Shown in pieces: positions 42,795 to 51,382 of a stretch of DNA of 64,000 nucleotides. The stretch lies in assembly GCA_021816895.1 (NCBI GenBank), contig JAKAWW010000001.1, positions 619,067 to 683,066 on the forward strand. The letters run 5' to 3'. Source of the stretch: Microcaldota archaeon (GTDB taxonomy: Archaea > Micrarchaeota > Micrarchaeia > Micrarchaeales > Micrarchaeaceae). Every line of letters begins with the position of its first letter. The stretch's first letter is position 1. The position numbers and the translations under genes are program-made. A model generated the notes under the pieces. It was not told the DNA's origin. It did no database searches and was given only the letters and a program-made list of their open reading frames with translations.

Positions 42795-42810
42795 ATGAAC
42801 CACTTCGCCT

Positions 42811-42830
42811 CTTTATATATAATAAAATAC
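42811..42830 (-). promoter_or_regulatory. TATA box of the pilin gene
   Basis: GTATTTTATTATATATAAAG on the minus strand, centred 25 nt before the pilin ATG. Strong match to the archaeal TATA consensus; probably the main promoter of the whole cluster. Confidence 0.6.
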
Positions 42831-42854
42831 ATTTAAATAATTATCGCTAAGGCG

Positions 42855-43277
42855 TTATTGCTCGTTGCGGAGCAAATTGCTGCAGCGCCTATAGGTTATT
42901 ATCTCGTTTGCTTCCTTTTTGGTGAAGCTCGAAACAATCCTTTTAGCCTCTTCGCGCGCCAGCACAGCTTCTGCATCTGTATCTGCATGGAGCACAAGCT
43001 TGCCGTCAAGCTCCCTGCGGTACGTGCTGCCCAATGTGAGCCTTGCCTTGCTTTCGTTGCTTTCTACAGGCTCCAAAAGCAGGGGAAACGCGAAAGCGCT
43101 GCCCGATTTCATTCTGACCACTACAGCATCTTCAAAAACGTCGACGTGCATCTCATCGTAGAAAGGCTTTGACGGCACTACCAGAGTCCTCATTAGATCT
43201 ATTGCTTTCTCGTTGCAGAGGTAGTCAAAATTGTTCCTGGTTAGGTTGTCTTTCACATTGCCTATCGCTATGTCCAT
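42855..43277 (-). CDS. Hypothetical soluble protein
   Basis: 140 residues from ATG 43277, which has GGTG 6 nt upstream; a longer frame to 43337 lacks such a site. Beta-rich centre (EMHVDVFEDAVVVRMKSGSA, TYRRELDGKLVLHADTDAEA) and a helical C-terminus ending in CSNLLRNEQ. No TM. It lies just upstream of the pilin on the same strand but the pilin has its own promoter. Family not recognised. Confidence 0.6.
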   Translation of the reverse strand: MDIAIGNVKDNLTRNNFDYLCNEKAIDLMRTLVVPSKPFYDEMHVDVFEDAVVVRMKSGSAFAFPLLLEPVESNESKARLTLGSTYRRELDGKLVLHADTDAEAVLAREEAKRIVSSFTKKEANEIITYRRCSNLLRNEQ

Positions 43278-43504
43278 AATTACACCAATAATAGCTTGGA
43301 TTATGCGATATATAAGCTTTTTGCGGAATTTAGGCAAAGGTTCTTAAATCTTCCTATATGGTGCAAGGGATAAGCATGACCAGGCCATTATTTGAAGCAT
43401 AGGAAGCATTCTTCCATGCGCCTGCATTATACAAAAGCGCATATACAAAAGTGTTTTAATAACAATTGCTCATTATATGGAATTGATACCGATTAGATGA
43501 TCTT
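43278..43504. other. Intergenic region between hypothetical gene and thrS
   Basis: 227 nt carrying divergent promoters. T/A-rich elements (gttttaataac, 43453-43463) fit the thrS promoter. No RNA gene, small gene or repeat could be supported. Confidence 0.4.
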
Positions 43505-45196
43505 ATGAAGATACTGCAGCTTGATGTAAACAACATAACATACGAGCTAATAAAGCCAGAGGCAAGCATCTACGAGGATTCCGACGAGAAGAGGGCAAGC
43601 ATAGATGACACACTTGCATTGCTAGTGAGCGTTGAGAAAAAAGACACAGAGGGCACTGCAGAGCTTGCAGTAAAGGAAGCAATTGATACAATGCAAAAGC
43701 TGAAGAGGGAGCGCATTGTGGTATACCCATTCGCGCATCTAAGCAACGACCTGGCAGAGCCAAAGGAGGCGATGCATATAATAGATTACATGTTCAACGA
43801 GCTCAAGAAGCATTTCGACACAAAAAAGGCCCCATTCGGCTGGAACAAGGCCCTCTCGCTAAGCATAAAGGGCCATCCGCTTGCAGAGCAGTCGAAGAGC
43901 TACGGAGCAGAAGGCGCAGAGGCAAAGCATTATGCAAAGGCAAAGCCAACGAGCGTCAATACAGCTATAGTCAGGAAGAGCGACATGTCTGGGCTGCCTG
44001 AAGCAGACCACAGGACCATAGGAGAAAAGCTTGATTTATTCAGCTTCCAGGAGGTATCGCCAGGCATGGTTTACTGGCACAAGAACGGCAGCACAATATT
44101 CAGGCAGCTTGTGGGCCTCATGAGAGAGCTGCTTGACTATTACGACTACAGCGAGATAAGCACGCCCGTGCTTGCGAACATTGCCCTGTGGCACGTGAGC
44201 GGGCACATAGATCATTACAAGAGCAACATGTTCATATTCGACAGCGAGGGCGAGAACATGGGCATGAAGCCGATGAACTGCCCCTCAACAATATTGGTGT
44301 ACAAGTCAAGGAAATGGAGCTACAAGGAACTGCCATTCAGGACGGCGATATTTGACCACCTTTACAGGAACGAGATAAGCGGCGCGCTCACAGGCCTGTT
44401 CAGGGTGCGGGAGATGACACAGGATGACGGCCACATATTCGCAAGGGAGGACCAGATAGAAAAAGAGGTAACGCTTTTGCTTGAGCTTGTCAACAAGGTC
44501 TATACCACGTTCGGCATGAAGTACAAGGCAAAGCTCTCCACAATGCCGGAAGACCATATGGGTGACGAGAAGCTCTGGGAGAAGGCATCAGAAGCGCTGA
44601 AGAAGGCACTGGATGCAAACAAAATGGAATATGAAGTGAAAGAGAAGGAGGGCGCCTTCTACGGCCCGAAAATAGATTTTGACGTGTTCGATTCCATGGG
44701 CAGGACATGGCAGTGCGCCACCATCCAGCTGGATTACCAGCTGCCCTTGAGGTTTGGCCTTACTTATACAGGAGAAGACGGCAAGGAGCATGCACCTGTA
44801 ATAATACACAGGGCGATACTTGGCTCATTGGAAAGGTTCATAGGCGTCATGATAGAGCACTTCCAGGGCAAGTTCCCCACGTGGCTTGCGCCTGTGCAGG
44901 CGCGCGTGATAACTATATCGGAGCATGAGAACGGCTATGCAGGCTCTGTTTACAAGGCTCTCAGGGAAAACGGCATAAGGGCTGTGCTTGACGACAGCGA
45001 CCGCACGCTTGAATACAAGATAAGGGAAGCGCAGATGCTGAAAGTGCCGTACATGCTCGTGATAGGCAAGAAGGAAGCGGATTCAAACAGCATAACAGTA
45101 AGGCGCAGGTCAGGCAAGCAGGAGCACGGCGTGAGCCTTGGCGCTTTCATTGAAAACGTAAAAAGCGAGATAAAAGAGAGAAGGCTTGAGCAGTAG
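43505..45196 (+). CDS. thrS: Threonyl-tRNA synthetase, archaeal type
   Basis: 563 residues. The first 140 form the archaeal editing domain related to D-aminoacyl-tRNA deacylase (KILQLDVNNITYELIKPEAS and ends KGHPLAEQSKSY), which removes mischarged serine. Class II catalytic core: motif 1 around YDYSEISTPVL, zinc site Cys in MKPMNCPSTI, motif 2 FRVREMTQDDGHIF, motif 3 HRAILGSLERFIG. A C-terminal anticodon domain (VITISEHENGYAGSVYKALR) follows. Confidence 0.95.
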   Translation: MKILQLDVNNITYELIKPEASIYEDSDEKRASIDDTLALLVSVEKKDTEGTAELAVKEAIDTMQKLKRERIVVYPFAHLSNDLAEPKEAMHIIDYMFNELKKHFDTKKAPFGWNKALSLSIKGHPLAEQSKSYGAEGAEAKHYAKAKPTSVNTAIVRKSDMSGLPEADHRTIGEKLDLFSFQEVSPGMVYWHKNGSTIFRQLVGLMRELLDYYDYSEISTPVLANIALWHVSGHIDHYKSNMFIFDSEGENMGMKPMNCPSTILVYKSRKWSYKELPFRTAIFDHLYRNEISGALTGLFRVREMTQDDGHIFAREDQIEKEVTLLLELVNKVYTTFGMKYKAKLSTMPEDHMGDEKLWEKASEALKKALDANKMEYEVKEKEGAFYGPKIDFDVFDSMGRTWQCATIQLDYQLPLRFGLTYTGEDGKEHAPVIIHRAILGSLERFIGVMIEHFQGKFPTWLAPVQARVITISEHENGYAGSVYKALRENGIRAVLDDSDRTLEYKIREAQMLKVPYMLVIGKKEADSNSITVRRRSGKQEHGVSLGAFIENVKSEIKERRLEQ

Positions 45197-45204
45197 CGAG
45201 CGAG

Positions 45205-46554
45205 TCAGCGCCTCTCGCGGCTTGGGCCGAATTCCCTGACAACGCTGTGCATAGGTATCTCTTTGCGTATATACGCTTCCATGCCTTTTGCAAGCCTCAG
45301 GTTCCTGTAAGCATAATAGATTGCGCCAATGGCGAATATGAGCAGCGCCAACGCAAGGCTCTTCGCGCCCAGATAGAGCATTACAAGCATTATTGTGGCG
45401 AAGCCCGCAATCGGTATCGCGAAGAATAGCCTGTGCCTTATGAGCGTCTTCCTATTCTTTTCCAGCCTGAGCCACAGGCTCAGCGCGGATATGTTTATTA
45501 CCGCATACGCAGTGAGTATGCCGGCATTGGAGAGCTCCACTATGGACTTGAAAGGCATGAAAAGTATGAATAGCACTGCAAGCACAGAAGAGAGCGCTAT
45601 TGCATTTATAGGCGTTGAGAATCTGTCTATGTACGAGAGCTTTTTCGGCAGCTCGCTGTCGCGGCCCATCGCGAAAAACACCCTTGAAACCCCCAATATG
45701 CCGGTAAACACGACACCTGCAGTAGCGACAACGCCCCCTATTGCCACCGCTATGCTGAGCGCCGCTATGTGCAGGGAGCCTATCGCATATGACAGCGGCG
45801 CTGCAGAATGCTCGAACTGCTGGTAGGGCACAAGCCCGACCGCGCCAAGCGCTATCAGCACGTAGAGCAGCGAAGAGATTATTATCGAAGCTATTATTGC
45901 TTTTGGTATAGTGCGCCTGGGATCCTTCACCTCGTCGCTCACTGTAGTGACGCGCGAGAAGCCGGTGAATGCGAAGAATATAAGAGCGGAACCCGCAAGT
46001 ATGCCGTTTGCGCCGTTTGGCGCGAAATTAGACAGGTTTGCAACGTTGAAATGCAATATTGAGAATGCGACGAAGAGCGACAGCACTAGAAGGTTTATGC
46101 CCACCATCGCAGCGATTGTGCGGGCTGAATGCTTTATGCCTAGTATGTTTATCACTGCAAAGGCTATTATCGCTGCTATGGCGTAATATGCGGAAGGCAT
46201 AGTGCTGCCAATGAGCAGGTTGAAGTAGCTGCCGAAGCTGAGCCCCACAGCAGCTATGGCTATTACGTTGCCTATTGTCCACATCCACCCTGCAAGGAAG
46301 CCTGCGCTTGGCGCAAATGCGTCTTTTGCGTACTCGTATACGCCGCCCTCCTTTGCCACATGCAATGCTATTTCAGAAAAGCTCAGCCCGCTCAGAAGCG
46401 AAACTATCGCAGCAAGCGCTATTGCTATTACAATAGCAGGGCCTGCGGCGTTCACTGCAAGCCCGATTATGACGAAGATGCCTGCGCCGATTATCGCACC
46501 GAGGTTTATCATCAGCGCGTCGAAGAAGGTAAGCGCCCGCTTAAGCTTGTACAT
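45205..46554 (-). CDS. APC-superfamily amino acid permease
   Basis: 449 residues, 12 TM segments. TM1 has NLGAIIGAGIFVIIGLAVN; TM6 has FFAFTGFSRVTTVSDEVKDP, the standard broken helix and following loop. It is more like the cationic amino acid/YhdG branch than the first permease (13599-14924), judged by the SDEVKDPRRTIPKAI loop. C-terminus basic (EFGPSRERR). Convergent with thrS, 8 nt apart. Confidence 0.88.
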   Translation of the reverse strand: MYKLKRALTFFDALMINLGAIIGAGIFVIIGLAVNAAGPAIVIAIALAAIVSLLSGLSFSEIALHVAKEGGVYEYAKDAFAPSAGFLAGWMWTIGNVIAIAAVGLSFGSYFNLLIGSTMPSAYYAIAAIIAFAVINILGIKHSARTIAAMVGINLLVLSLFVAFSILHFNVANLSNFAPNGANGILAGSALIFFAFTGFSRVTTVSDEVKDPRRTIPKAIIASIIISSLLYVLIALGAVGLVPYQQFEHSAAPLSYAIGSLHIAALSIAVAIGGVVATAGVVFTGILGVSRVFFAMGRDSELPKKLSYIDRFSTPINAIALSSVLAVLFILFMPFKSIVELSNAGILTAYAVINISALSLWLRLEKNRKTLIRHRLFFAIPIAGFATIMLVMLYLGAKSLALALLIFAIGAIYYAYRNLRLAKGMEAYIRKEIPMHSVVREFGPSRERR

Positions 46555-46625
46555 ACTTTAAAAGTCGCAATGAAATTTATTAAACCTACGTATATATTGA
46601 AAAATAAAAAATAGAAGCGGGTTCT

Positions 46626-46793
46626 TTAGCCTTTATTTTTGTCTTTGATATTGAGATCAGTCTCTCCGCGCAACAGAGCCGTTATAATTGTCTGTGCTAT
46701 TTCTTTGTTCCCTGCCCTCATTGTATACATCAATGGTGTCAATCCGTTTTTGTCAGCTTCTTCTCTTTTATTATTTTTTTCAATTTCTGGCAT
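46626..46793 (-). CDS. Very short ankyrin-repeat protein (one and a half repeats)
   Basis: 55 residues. KNGLTPLMYTMRAGNKEIAQ is a near-consensus ankyrin helix pair, and TDLNIKDKNKG begins the next repeat but ends before its TPL tetrapeptide. A perfect AGGTG lies 7 nt before the ATG and a TATA box (TTTATATATC, about 46841-46850) upstream, so the gene looks expressed although one repeat cannot form a stable solenoid. It may be the remnant of a longer gene. Confidence 0.5.
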   Translation of the reverse strand: MPEIEKNNKREEADKNGLTPLMYTMRAGNKEIAQTIITALLRGETDLNIKDKNKG

Positions 46794-46958
46794 ATTTTCA
46801 CCTTTTTAACTAGAATTAGAGTGAAAAAGGTGATATATAAACATTTTGAATTTTTGCAATTAATCAAATGTTTTTTGAAGGAATAAAAATTGCCTTCTAT
46901 GCAATTTACTATATATTGTCTAACTGGTCGTGATATTATTGCCTGTAAATAGGAAATG

Positions 46959-47312
46959 CTACCTTCGCATGTCAAGCTCAATGAGGCCTATTATGCTGCC
47001 TATGAACACGAGCACTGCGCCTATGATAAAGCCGCCGCCATCAACCATGCTTATTATCGAAGCTACAAGAGCGATGACAAGCCACATCTCGCTGCTGGCC
47101 TTTTTCTTGCCCAGCTCGTTAGCAGTAACAATGACAAGCGCGCCAAGAAGCAGGCCTATCACGCCAAGGGTGCCTATGAACACTCCGGCGCGAAACATCA
47201 TAGACATCATTGCGCCTATTCCGCCAAATACCAGGGTGAAAAGCGCACCTATAACTATTAGCGTGCCGCCTATGTAAAGCAGCATCTTTGGAGCTATGAA
47301 TTTCTCGGCCAT
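46959..47312 (-). CDS. Three- to four-TM membrane protein
   Basis: 117 residues from ATG 47312; a TATA-like element (GTATTTATTG, about 47336) sits 25 nt upstream, favouring a leaderless start over the longer frame. Hydrophobic helices at about 12-35, 43-62, 75-88 and 94-110, with a short cytoplasmic loop NELGKKKASSEMW. Function unknown. Confidence 0.6.
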   Translation of the reverse strand: MAEKFIAPKMLLYIGGTLIVIGALFTLVFGGIGAMMSMMFRAGVFIGTLGVIGLLLGALVIVTANELGKKKASSEMWLVIALVASIISMVDGGGFIIGAVLVFIGSIIGLIELDMRR

Positions 47313-47366
47313 AATAAGATTGCTCTGCCAAGCAATAAATACCATTGCTTTTTCTGCGTTGCCGCG

Positions 47367-47918
47367 CTAGCCCGTGCTGCGCATCTTTGCGCCTGCATGC
47401 TTTGACAGGTCTTTGCTTGCCTTCTCTGCGACCAGCCCTTTCAAGAAGTCCAGCGCACCGTCAAGCGTGCCGAATAGCTTGCCTCCTGAGCCGTATATCG
47501 CAGCTTCGACCTGCAGGTTTACCCCAGAAGAGGAATCTCCGGAACGCCTGAAATCGGTCCTGTAGCCTATTATAGTCTTGCCAAGGGCATGGGCATGGCC
47601 TATCTCTATGCAGGTGCCGCTATCTGGATCTGCGCCGTTGAGGTTTGCAAGTATTACGTCTGCATTCCCTATCGACTTAAAATTCATATTGCCTATCCTT
47701 TCCGATTCTTTTGCATCTAGCACGCCCATGTGCATTATTTGGCTTTCATCCATGCGCAATATGGATGACCAAGGGTCTATCACGGCTACGCCTTCAATTT
47801 TTTCAATCTTAGGCAGCAGCACATCTCTTATGTAGACCCTGCCTTCCTCTGTAAAGCCCAAAGGGCTTGCGAGATATACAACAACATTTGCCGCGTTGCC
47901 TATGAATAATTTCCCCAC
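47367..47918 (-). CDS. Nucleoside 2-deoxyribosyltransferase-like protein
   Basis: 183 residues. VVVYLASPLGFTEEGRVYIR is the substrate-binding start of the family and ADVILANLNGADPDSGTCIE followed by IGHAHALGK carries the catalytic Glu and the conserved D-x-GT-x-EIG pattern. It would cleave or exchange the N-glycosidic bond of deoxynucleosides or nucleotides. GTG start at 47918 with GGTGAG 5 nt upstream. Confidence 0.82.
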   Translation of the reverse strand: MGKLFIGNAANVVVYLASPLGFTEEGRVYIRDVLLPKIEKIEGVAVIDPWSSILRMDESQIMHMGVLDAKESERIGNMNFKSIGNADVILANLNGADPDSGTCIEIGHAHALGKTIIGYRTDFRRSGDSSSGVNLQVEAAIYGSGGKLFGTLDGALDFLKGLVAEKASKDLSKHAGAKMRSTG

Positions 47919-48123
47919 ATGCTCACCACAATTGATTTGTTTATTAAATATTTATGCATTGCGTCTTCGCTCCCTTGGAACCGAGAAAAATGGGATCAGC
48001 CACATTTCTGTTTACATGAAATGCCAAAGCCATTTAGAGAACTTAAGGTTATGTATAGAAGTATACAAAGGTGTAGAAAGACTTATATATCTATTAGGGT
48101 ATATATTTATTAGGTGTTAGATT

Positions 48124-48390
48124 ATGCAAATTCAAAAGGAAGTCGTCCATTATCCCACACTTAAGACCATATTGGCAATAGAAGAAGTAGTAAAGAAGGC
48201 CAATAACCCTGTCAGCAGGAACCAGATACTGGCTAGATTGCAGACTGGCGTAATGCGTTCTACTTTGAACCTTGCGCTTGATTACATGGAGAAGCGTGGC
48301 ATGGTACTTGAAACTAGGAAAGGGTTTATTTGGACATTCAACCATAGCAAGAAGCTAGAGAAGGCTGAGCAGGAAGGCTTACCGGTGTGA
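48124..48390 (+). CDS. Small winged-helix DNA-binding protein
   Basis: 88 residues. TLKTILAIEEVVKKANNPVS, NQILARLQTGVMRSTLNLAL and DYMEKRGMVLETRKGFIWTF make a complete winged helix with a wing at the C-terminal side. Two TATA-like elements (cttatatatct 48080-48090, gtatatattta 48098-48108) precede it, and GGTG lies 9 nt before the ATG. Likely a transcriptional regulator; target unknown. Confidence 0.75.
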   Translation: MQIQKEVVHYPTLKTILAIEEVVKKANNPVSRNQILARLQTGVMRSTLNLALDYMEKRGMVLETRKGFIWTFNHSKKLEKAEQEGLPV

Positions 48391-48522
48391 TGTTTTGGTA
48401 GAGAAACGCGTTTCATTAAGAATTCTAGTCGACTTTGCTTTCAGGCCAACTGCTTCGCTCAGGCCGAATGTGCTGTCTATTTCCTTGTATAGCTCCTCTT
48501 TGCGTGTGGCTATATGGGTCAT
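48379..48522 (-). CDS. Possible small ORF between tRNA-Leu and the winged-helix gene
   Basis: 47 residues (MTHIATRKEELYKEIDSTFG, then LSEAVGLKAKSTRILNE). The composition is protein-like and no gene is annotated opposite it except a 12-nt overlap with the end of the winged-helix gene. There is no ribosome site close to the ATG (a strong GGAGG lies too far upstream, about 48565). Weak support. Confidence 0.25.
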   Translation of the reverse strand: MTHIATRKEELYKEIDSTFGLSEAVGLKAKSTRILNETRFSTKTSHR

Positions 48523-48603
48523 CGTGGTGTTTGGATCGCTCTGCCTAGCGAACCTCCTTTCTTGAGGATTTCCGGGCCCTGCCTTGTCGCCGTAAATTGG
48601 ATT

Positions 48604-48688
48604 TGCAGGGAGAGAGATTTGAACTCTCGCAGCCCTAAGGCACAAGGTCCTAAGCCTTGCGCGTTTGACCAGACTCCGCCATCCCTGC
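48604..48688 (-). tRNA. tRNA-Leu (anticodon TAG)
   Basis: Class II, 85 nt: acceptor GCAGGGA/TCCCTGC, anticodon stem CAAGG/CCTTG around CTTAGGA, variable arm TGCCTTAGGGCTGC, T arm GAGAG-TTCAAAT-CTCTC, discriminator A. No intron, in contrast to tRNA-Leu(CAA). Confidence 0.95.
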
Positions 48689-48760
48689 AATGCCTGCACA
48701 TTAGGTATTTTATATTTTGCTTGTGACTATTTATAAACATTTGTTTGACGGAGCATTGAA

Positions 48761-50059
48761 ATGATAACGACAAAATATGTAAGGGAGAACATAGAAGCGA
48801 TAAGGAAATCGCTCGAAAAGAGGAAGAGCGACTACCCGATAGAAGAGCTTCTTGAGCTTGACAAGGTCTGGCGGGAGAGCAAGACAAGATTGCAAGAATT
48901 GCAGTCAAAGCGCAACAAGCTCAGCCTGGAGATAGCTGAGCTCAAGAAGAAGGGCATGAACGACGAGGCCGCGGGCAAGGCCAAGGAAGCCTCGCAAATA
49001 AAAGATGACATAGACAAGCTCAGCACAGAAACGGGCAAGAATGAGGCAAGGATAGAATTCCTTTTGTTCAACCTGCCCAATGTGCTTCATGATTCTGTCC
49101 CTTACGGCAAGGACAGCAGCGAAAACCTGGAGATAAAAAAATGGGGCGACGCCGCAAAGAAGGACATTCCAGGGCATGACGAGCTGCTCAAGAAGCTGGG
49201 CCTGCTTGATACGGAGCAGGCTGCAGAAGTATCTGGCGCGAGATTTTACTACCTGAAAGGAGACCTTGCCTTGCTCGAGCACGCGCTGATGCGCTTCGCC
49301 ATAGACGAGCTGCTCAAGAAGGGCTATGAGCTCATAGAGCCGCCGCTGCTCATGAAGAAGCAGTACTACAAGGGCGTGACGGCGCTCGGCGATTTTGAGG
49401 AAATGCTCTACAGGGCAGGCGAGCCAGCCGAATCGAAGGGCAAGAATGTGGAGCACATTGACGATGACCTCTTCCTCATAGCAACTTCAGAGCACCCGAT
49501 AGCGGCGATGCACGCTAACCATGTATTCTCTGCAAAGGAGCTTCCTAAAAAATACATCGGCTACAGCCCATGCTTCAGGCGAGAAGCAGGCGCCCACGGG
49601 AAGGACACAAAAGGCATATTCAGAACCCACCAGTTCTACAAGGTCGAGCAGTTCATATTTTCAAGGCAGGAAGACTCGTGGAAGTACCACGAGGAGCTGC
49701 TGCACAACGAAGAGGAGCTCTTCCAGAAGCTCAAGATACCATACAGGGTGGTGAACATCTGCACTGGCGACATAGGAGTTGTCGCCGCAAAGAAATATGA
49801 CATAGAGGCGTATATGCCCGCACAGAACGAATATAGGGAGGTAACGTCATGCTCGAACTGCACAGACTGGCAGTCGCTCAGGCTGGACATAAAGTACGAC
49901 GAGGGCAACGAGAGGAAATATGCGCACACCCTAAATGCAACTGCGATATCTGCAAACAGGGCGATGGTGGCGATAGTTGAGAACTATGCCATGGACAACG
50001 GCAAGATAAAAGTGCCAGACGTGCTCGTGCAGTACATGGGCAAAGATATTATAGGATAA
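48761..50059 (+). CDS. serS: Seryl-tRNA synthetase
   Basis: 432 residues. N-terminal long antiparallel coiled coil (about 25-100) for the tRNA variable arm, then a class II core: motif 1 near YELIEPPLLMKKQYYKG, motif 2 CFRREAGAHGKDTKGIFRTH, and motif 3 NATAISANRAMVAIVENYA. This is the common SerRS, not the rare methanogen type. A TATA element (atttataa, 48729-48736) 25 nt before ATG predicts a leaderless mRNA. Confidence 0.95.
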   Translation: MITTKYVRENIEAIRKSLEKRKSDYPIEELLELDKVWRESKTRLQELQSKRNKLSLEIAELKKKGMNDEAAGKAKEASQIKDDIDKLSTETGKNEARIEFLLFNLPNVLHDSVPYGKDSSENLEIKKWGDAAKKDIPGHDELLKKLGLLDTEQAAEVSGARFYYLKGDLALLEHALMRFAIDELLKKGYELIEPPLLMKKQYYKGVTALGDFEEMLYRAGEPAESKGKNVEHIDDDLFLIATSEHPIAAMHANHVFSAKELPKKYIGYSPCFRREAGAHGKDTKGIFRTHQFYKVEQFIFSRQEDSWKYHEELLHNEEELFQKLKIPYRVVNICTGDIGVVAAKKYDIEAYMPAQNEYREVTSCSNCTDWQSLRLDIKYDEGNERKYAHTLNATAISANRAMVAIVENYAMDNGKIKVPDVLVQYMGKDIIG

Positions 50060-50143
50060 AAATCTGCCGCAGTGGCTATTCAATCTCAAATTTTTTCCTT
50101 TTTGCTTTTATGCTTTTATAACAATACATGCGAGTGAACGATA

Positions 50144-51352
50144 ATGAAGAAGGAGTATGACATCAAGAAGGAGCTCAAGAGGCTTTCCAGCATACGCGGC
50201 TCAGGCACGGAGCTCATAAGCGTGTACATACCGCCAGGCTTCAACATCTTCGAAGAGATAGCAAGGCTGCGCGACGAATACGGCCAGGCATCGAACATAA
50301 AGTCCAAAACGACAAGGCTTAACGTACAGGGAGCCATAGAGCGCATCATGCAGTACCTGAAGCTCTACAAGGAGCCGCCGAAGGAAGGCCTTGCCGTGTT
50401 TGCCGGTAATATTTCCAGCATACAGGCCAACCCTGACATAGAATTGTTCTCTATAGAGCCGCCCATGCCGATAAAGGCCAACATATACAGGTGCGACTCT
50501 ACGTTCATGCTGGAGCCCATAGAGGAGATGCTCGAGGCGAAGGACCAGTACATAATATTGGTAATGGACGGGCGTGAAGCGACCATAGCGCTGCTCAAGG
50601 GCACCCATATAAACGTAGAAAAGAAGCTGCATTCGTTCGCACATGCAAAAGTAAGGAAAGGAGGCCAGAGCGCGGCAAGGTACGAGCGCGCAATAAGCGA
50701 GAGCATTGATGACTTCTATAAGAGCATAGGCGATTCCATAAACGCCGTCTTCATGAAATACGGGGGCAAGATAAACGGTGTTATTGTGGGCGGCCCAGGG
50801 CCAGCCAAGGACAATTTTGTCAAGGCAAAAACACTCAACTACCAGCTGAAGGTGCTTGGCGTGTTCGACACGGGCTATACTGACGAGCACAACGGCATAG
50901 ACGAATTGCTTGAAAAGGCGAAGGACCTGCTTGCCGAGCAGGCTTCCGTAAAAGAGAGAAGGATCATGGAGCGCTTCCTCAACGAAGTTTCGAGGAACGG
51001 GCTTGCGACATACGGCTTCGAGAGGGTAAAGGAGGAACTTGAAAACGACAATGTCACAAGGCTCATAATAAGCGACGACATAGACCTTGCAAGAGTGTCA
51101 TACAAATGCAGCTCTTGCGGGGCGGAATTCACGGCGATAGAGCAGGGCAATACAAGGCAGCAGAAGCACTCCTGCGGCGGGAGCCTTGCCATAACAAAAG
51201 AAGAGGACCCCGTGGAAGAGCTCATAGACAAGGCAGACAAAAAGGGCATCGAGGTCGTTTTCGTATCTACGGACAGCCAGTACGGCAACGAGCTGCTTCT
51301 AGGCTTCCAGGGTATAGGCGCTATGCTAAAATACAAGCGATCCAAGCAGTAG
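50144..51352 (+). CDS. prf1: Peptide chain release factor aRF1
   Basis: 402 residues. Stop-codon recognition domain with NIKS (51-54), GGQ (173-175, in KVRKGGQSAARYERA) for peptidyl-tRNA hydrolysis, and a C-terminal domain with a zinc-like mini-domain (YKCSSCGAEFT ... QKHSCGG). Recognises all three stop codons on archaeal ribosomes. TATA element (ttttataac, 50112-50120) 24 nt before the ATG. Convergent with the second pilin operon. Confidence 0.96.
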   Translation: MKKEYDIKKELKRLSSIRGSGTELISVYIPPGFNIFEEIARLRDEYGQASNIKSKTTRLNVQGAIERIMQYLKLYKEPPKEGLAVFAGNISSIQANPDIELFSIEPPMPIKANIYRCDSTFMLEPIEEMLEAKDQYIILVMDGREATIALLKGTHINVEKKLHSFAHAKVRKGGQSAARYERAISESIDDFYKSIGDSINAVFMKYGGKINGVIVGGPGPAKDNFVKAKTLNYQLKVLGVFDTGYTDEHNGIDELLEKAKDLLAEQASVKERRIMERFLNEVSRNGLATYGFERVKEELENDNVTRLIISDDIDLARVSYKCSSCGAEFTAIEQGNTRQQKHSCGGSLAITKEEDPVEELIDKADKKGIEVVFVSTDSQYGNELLLGFQGIGAMLKYKRSKQ

Positions 51353-51382
51353 GCACCAACGAATGGAGCGCAAAATAGAATG

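Noticed and set aside
26850-42803. Integrated conjugative plasmid or virus
   Set aside because: No integrase, relaxase, replication protein, coupling protein or attachment repeats were found; flanks are ordinary housekeeping genes and composition does not change visibly.
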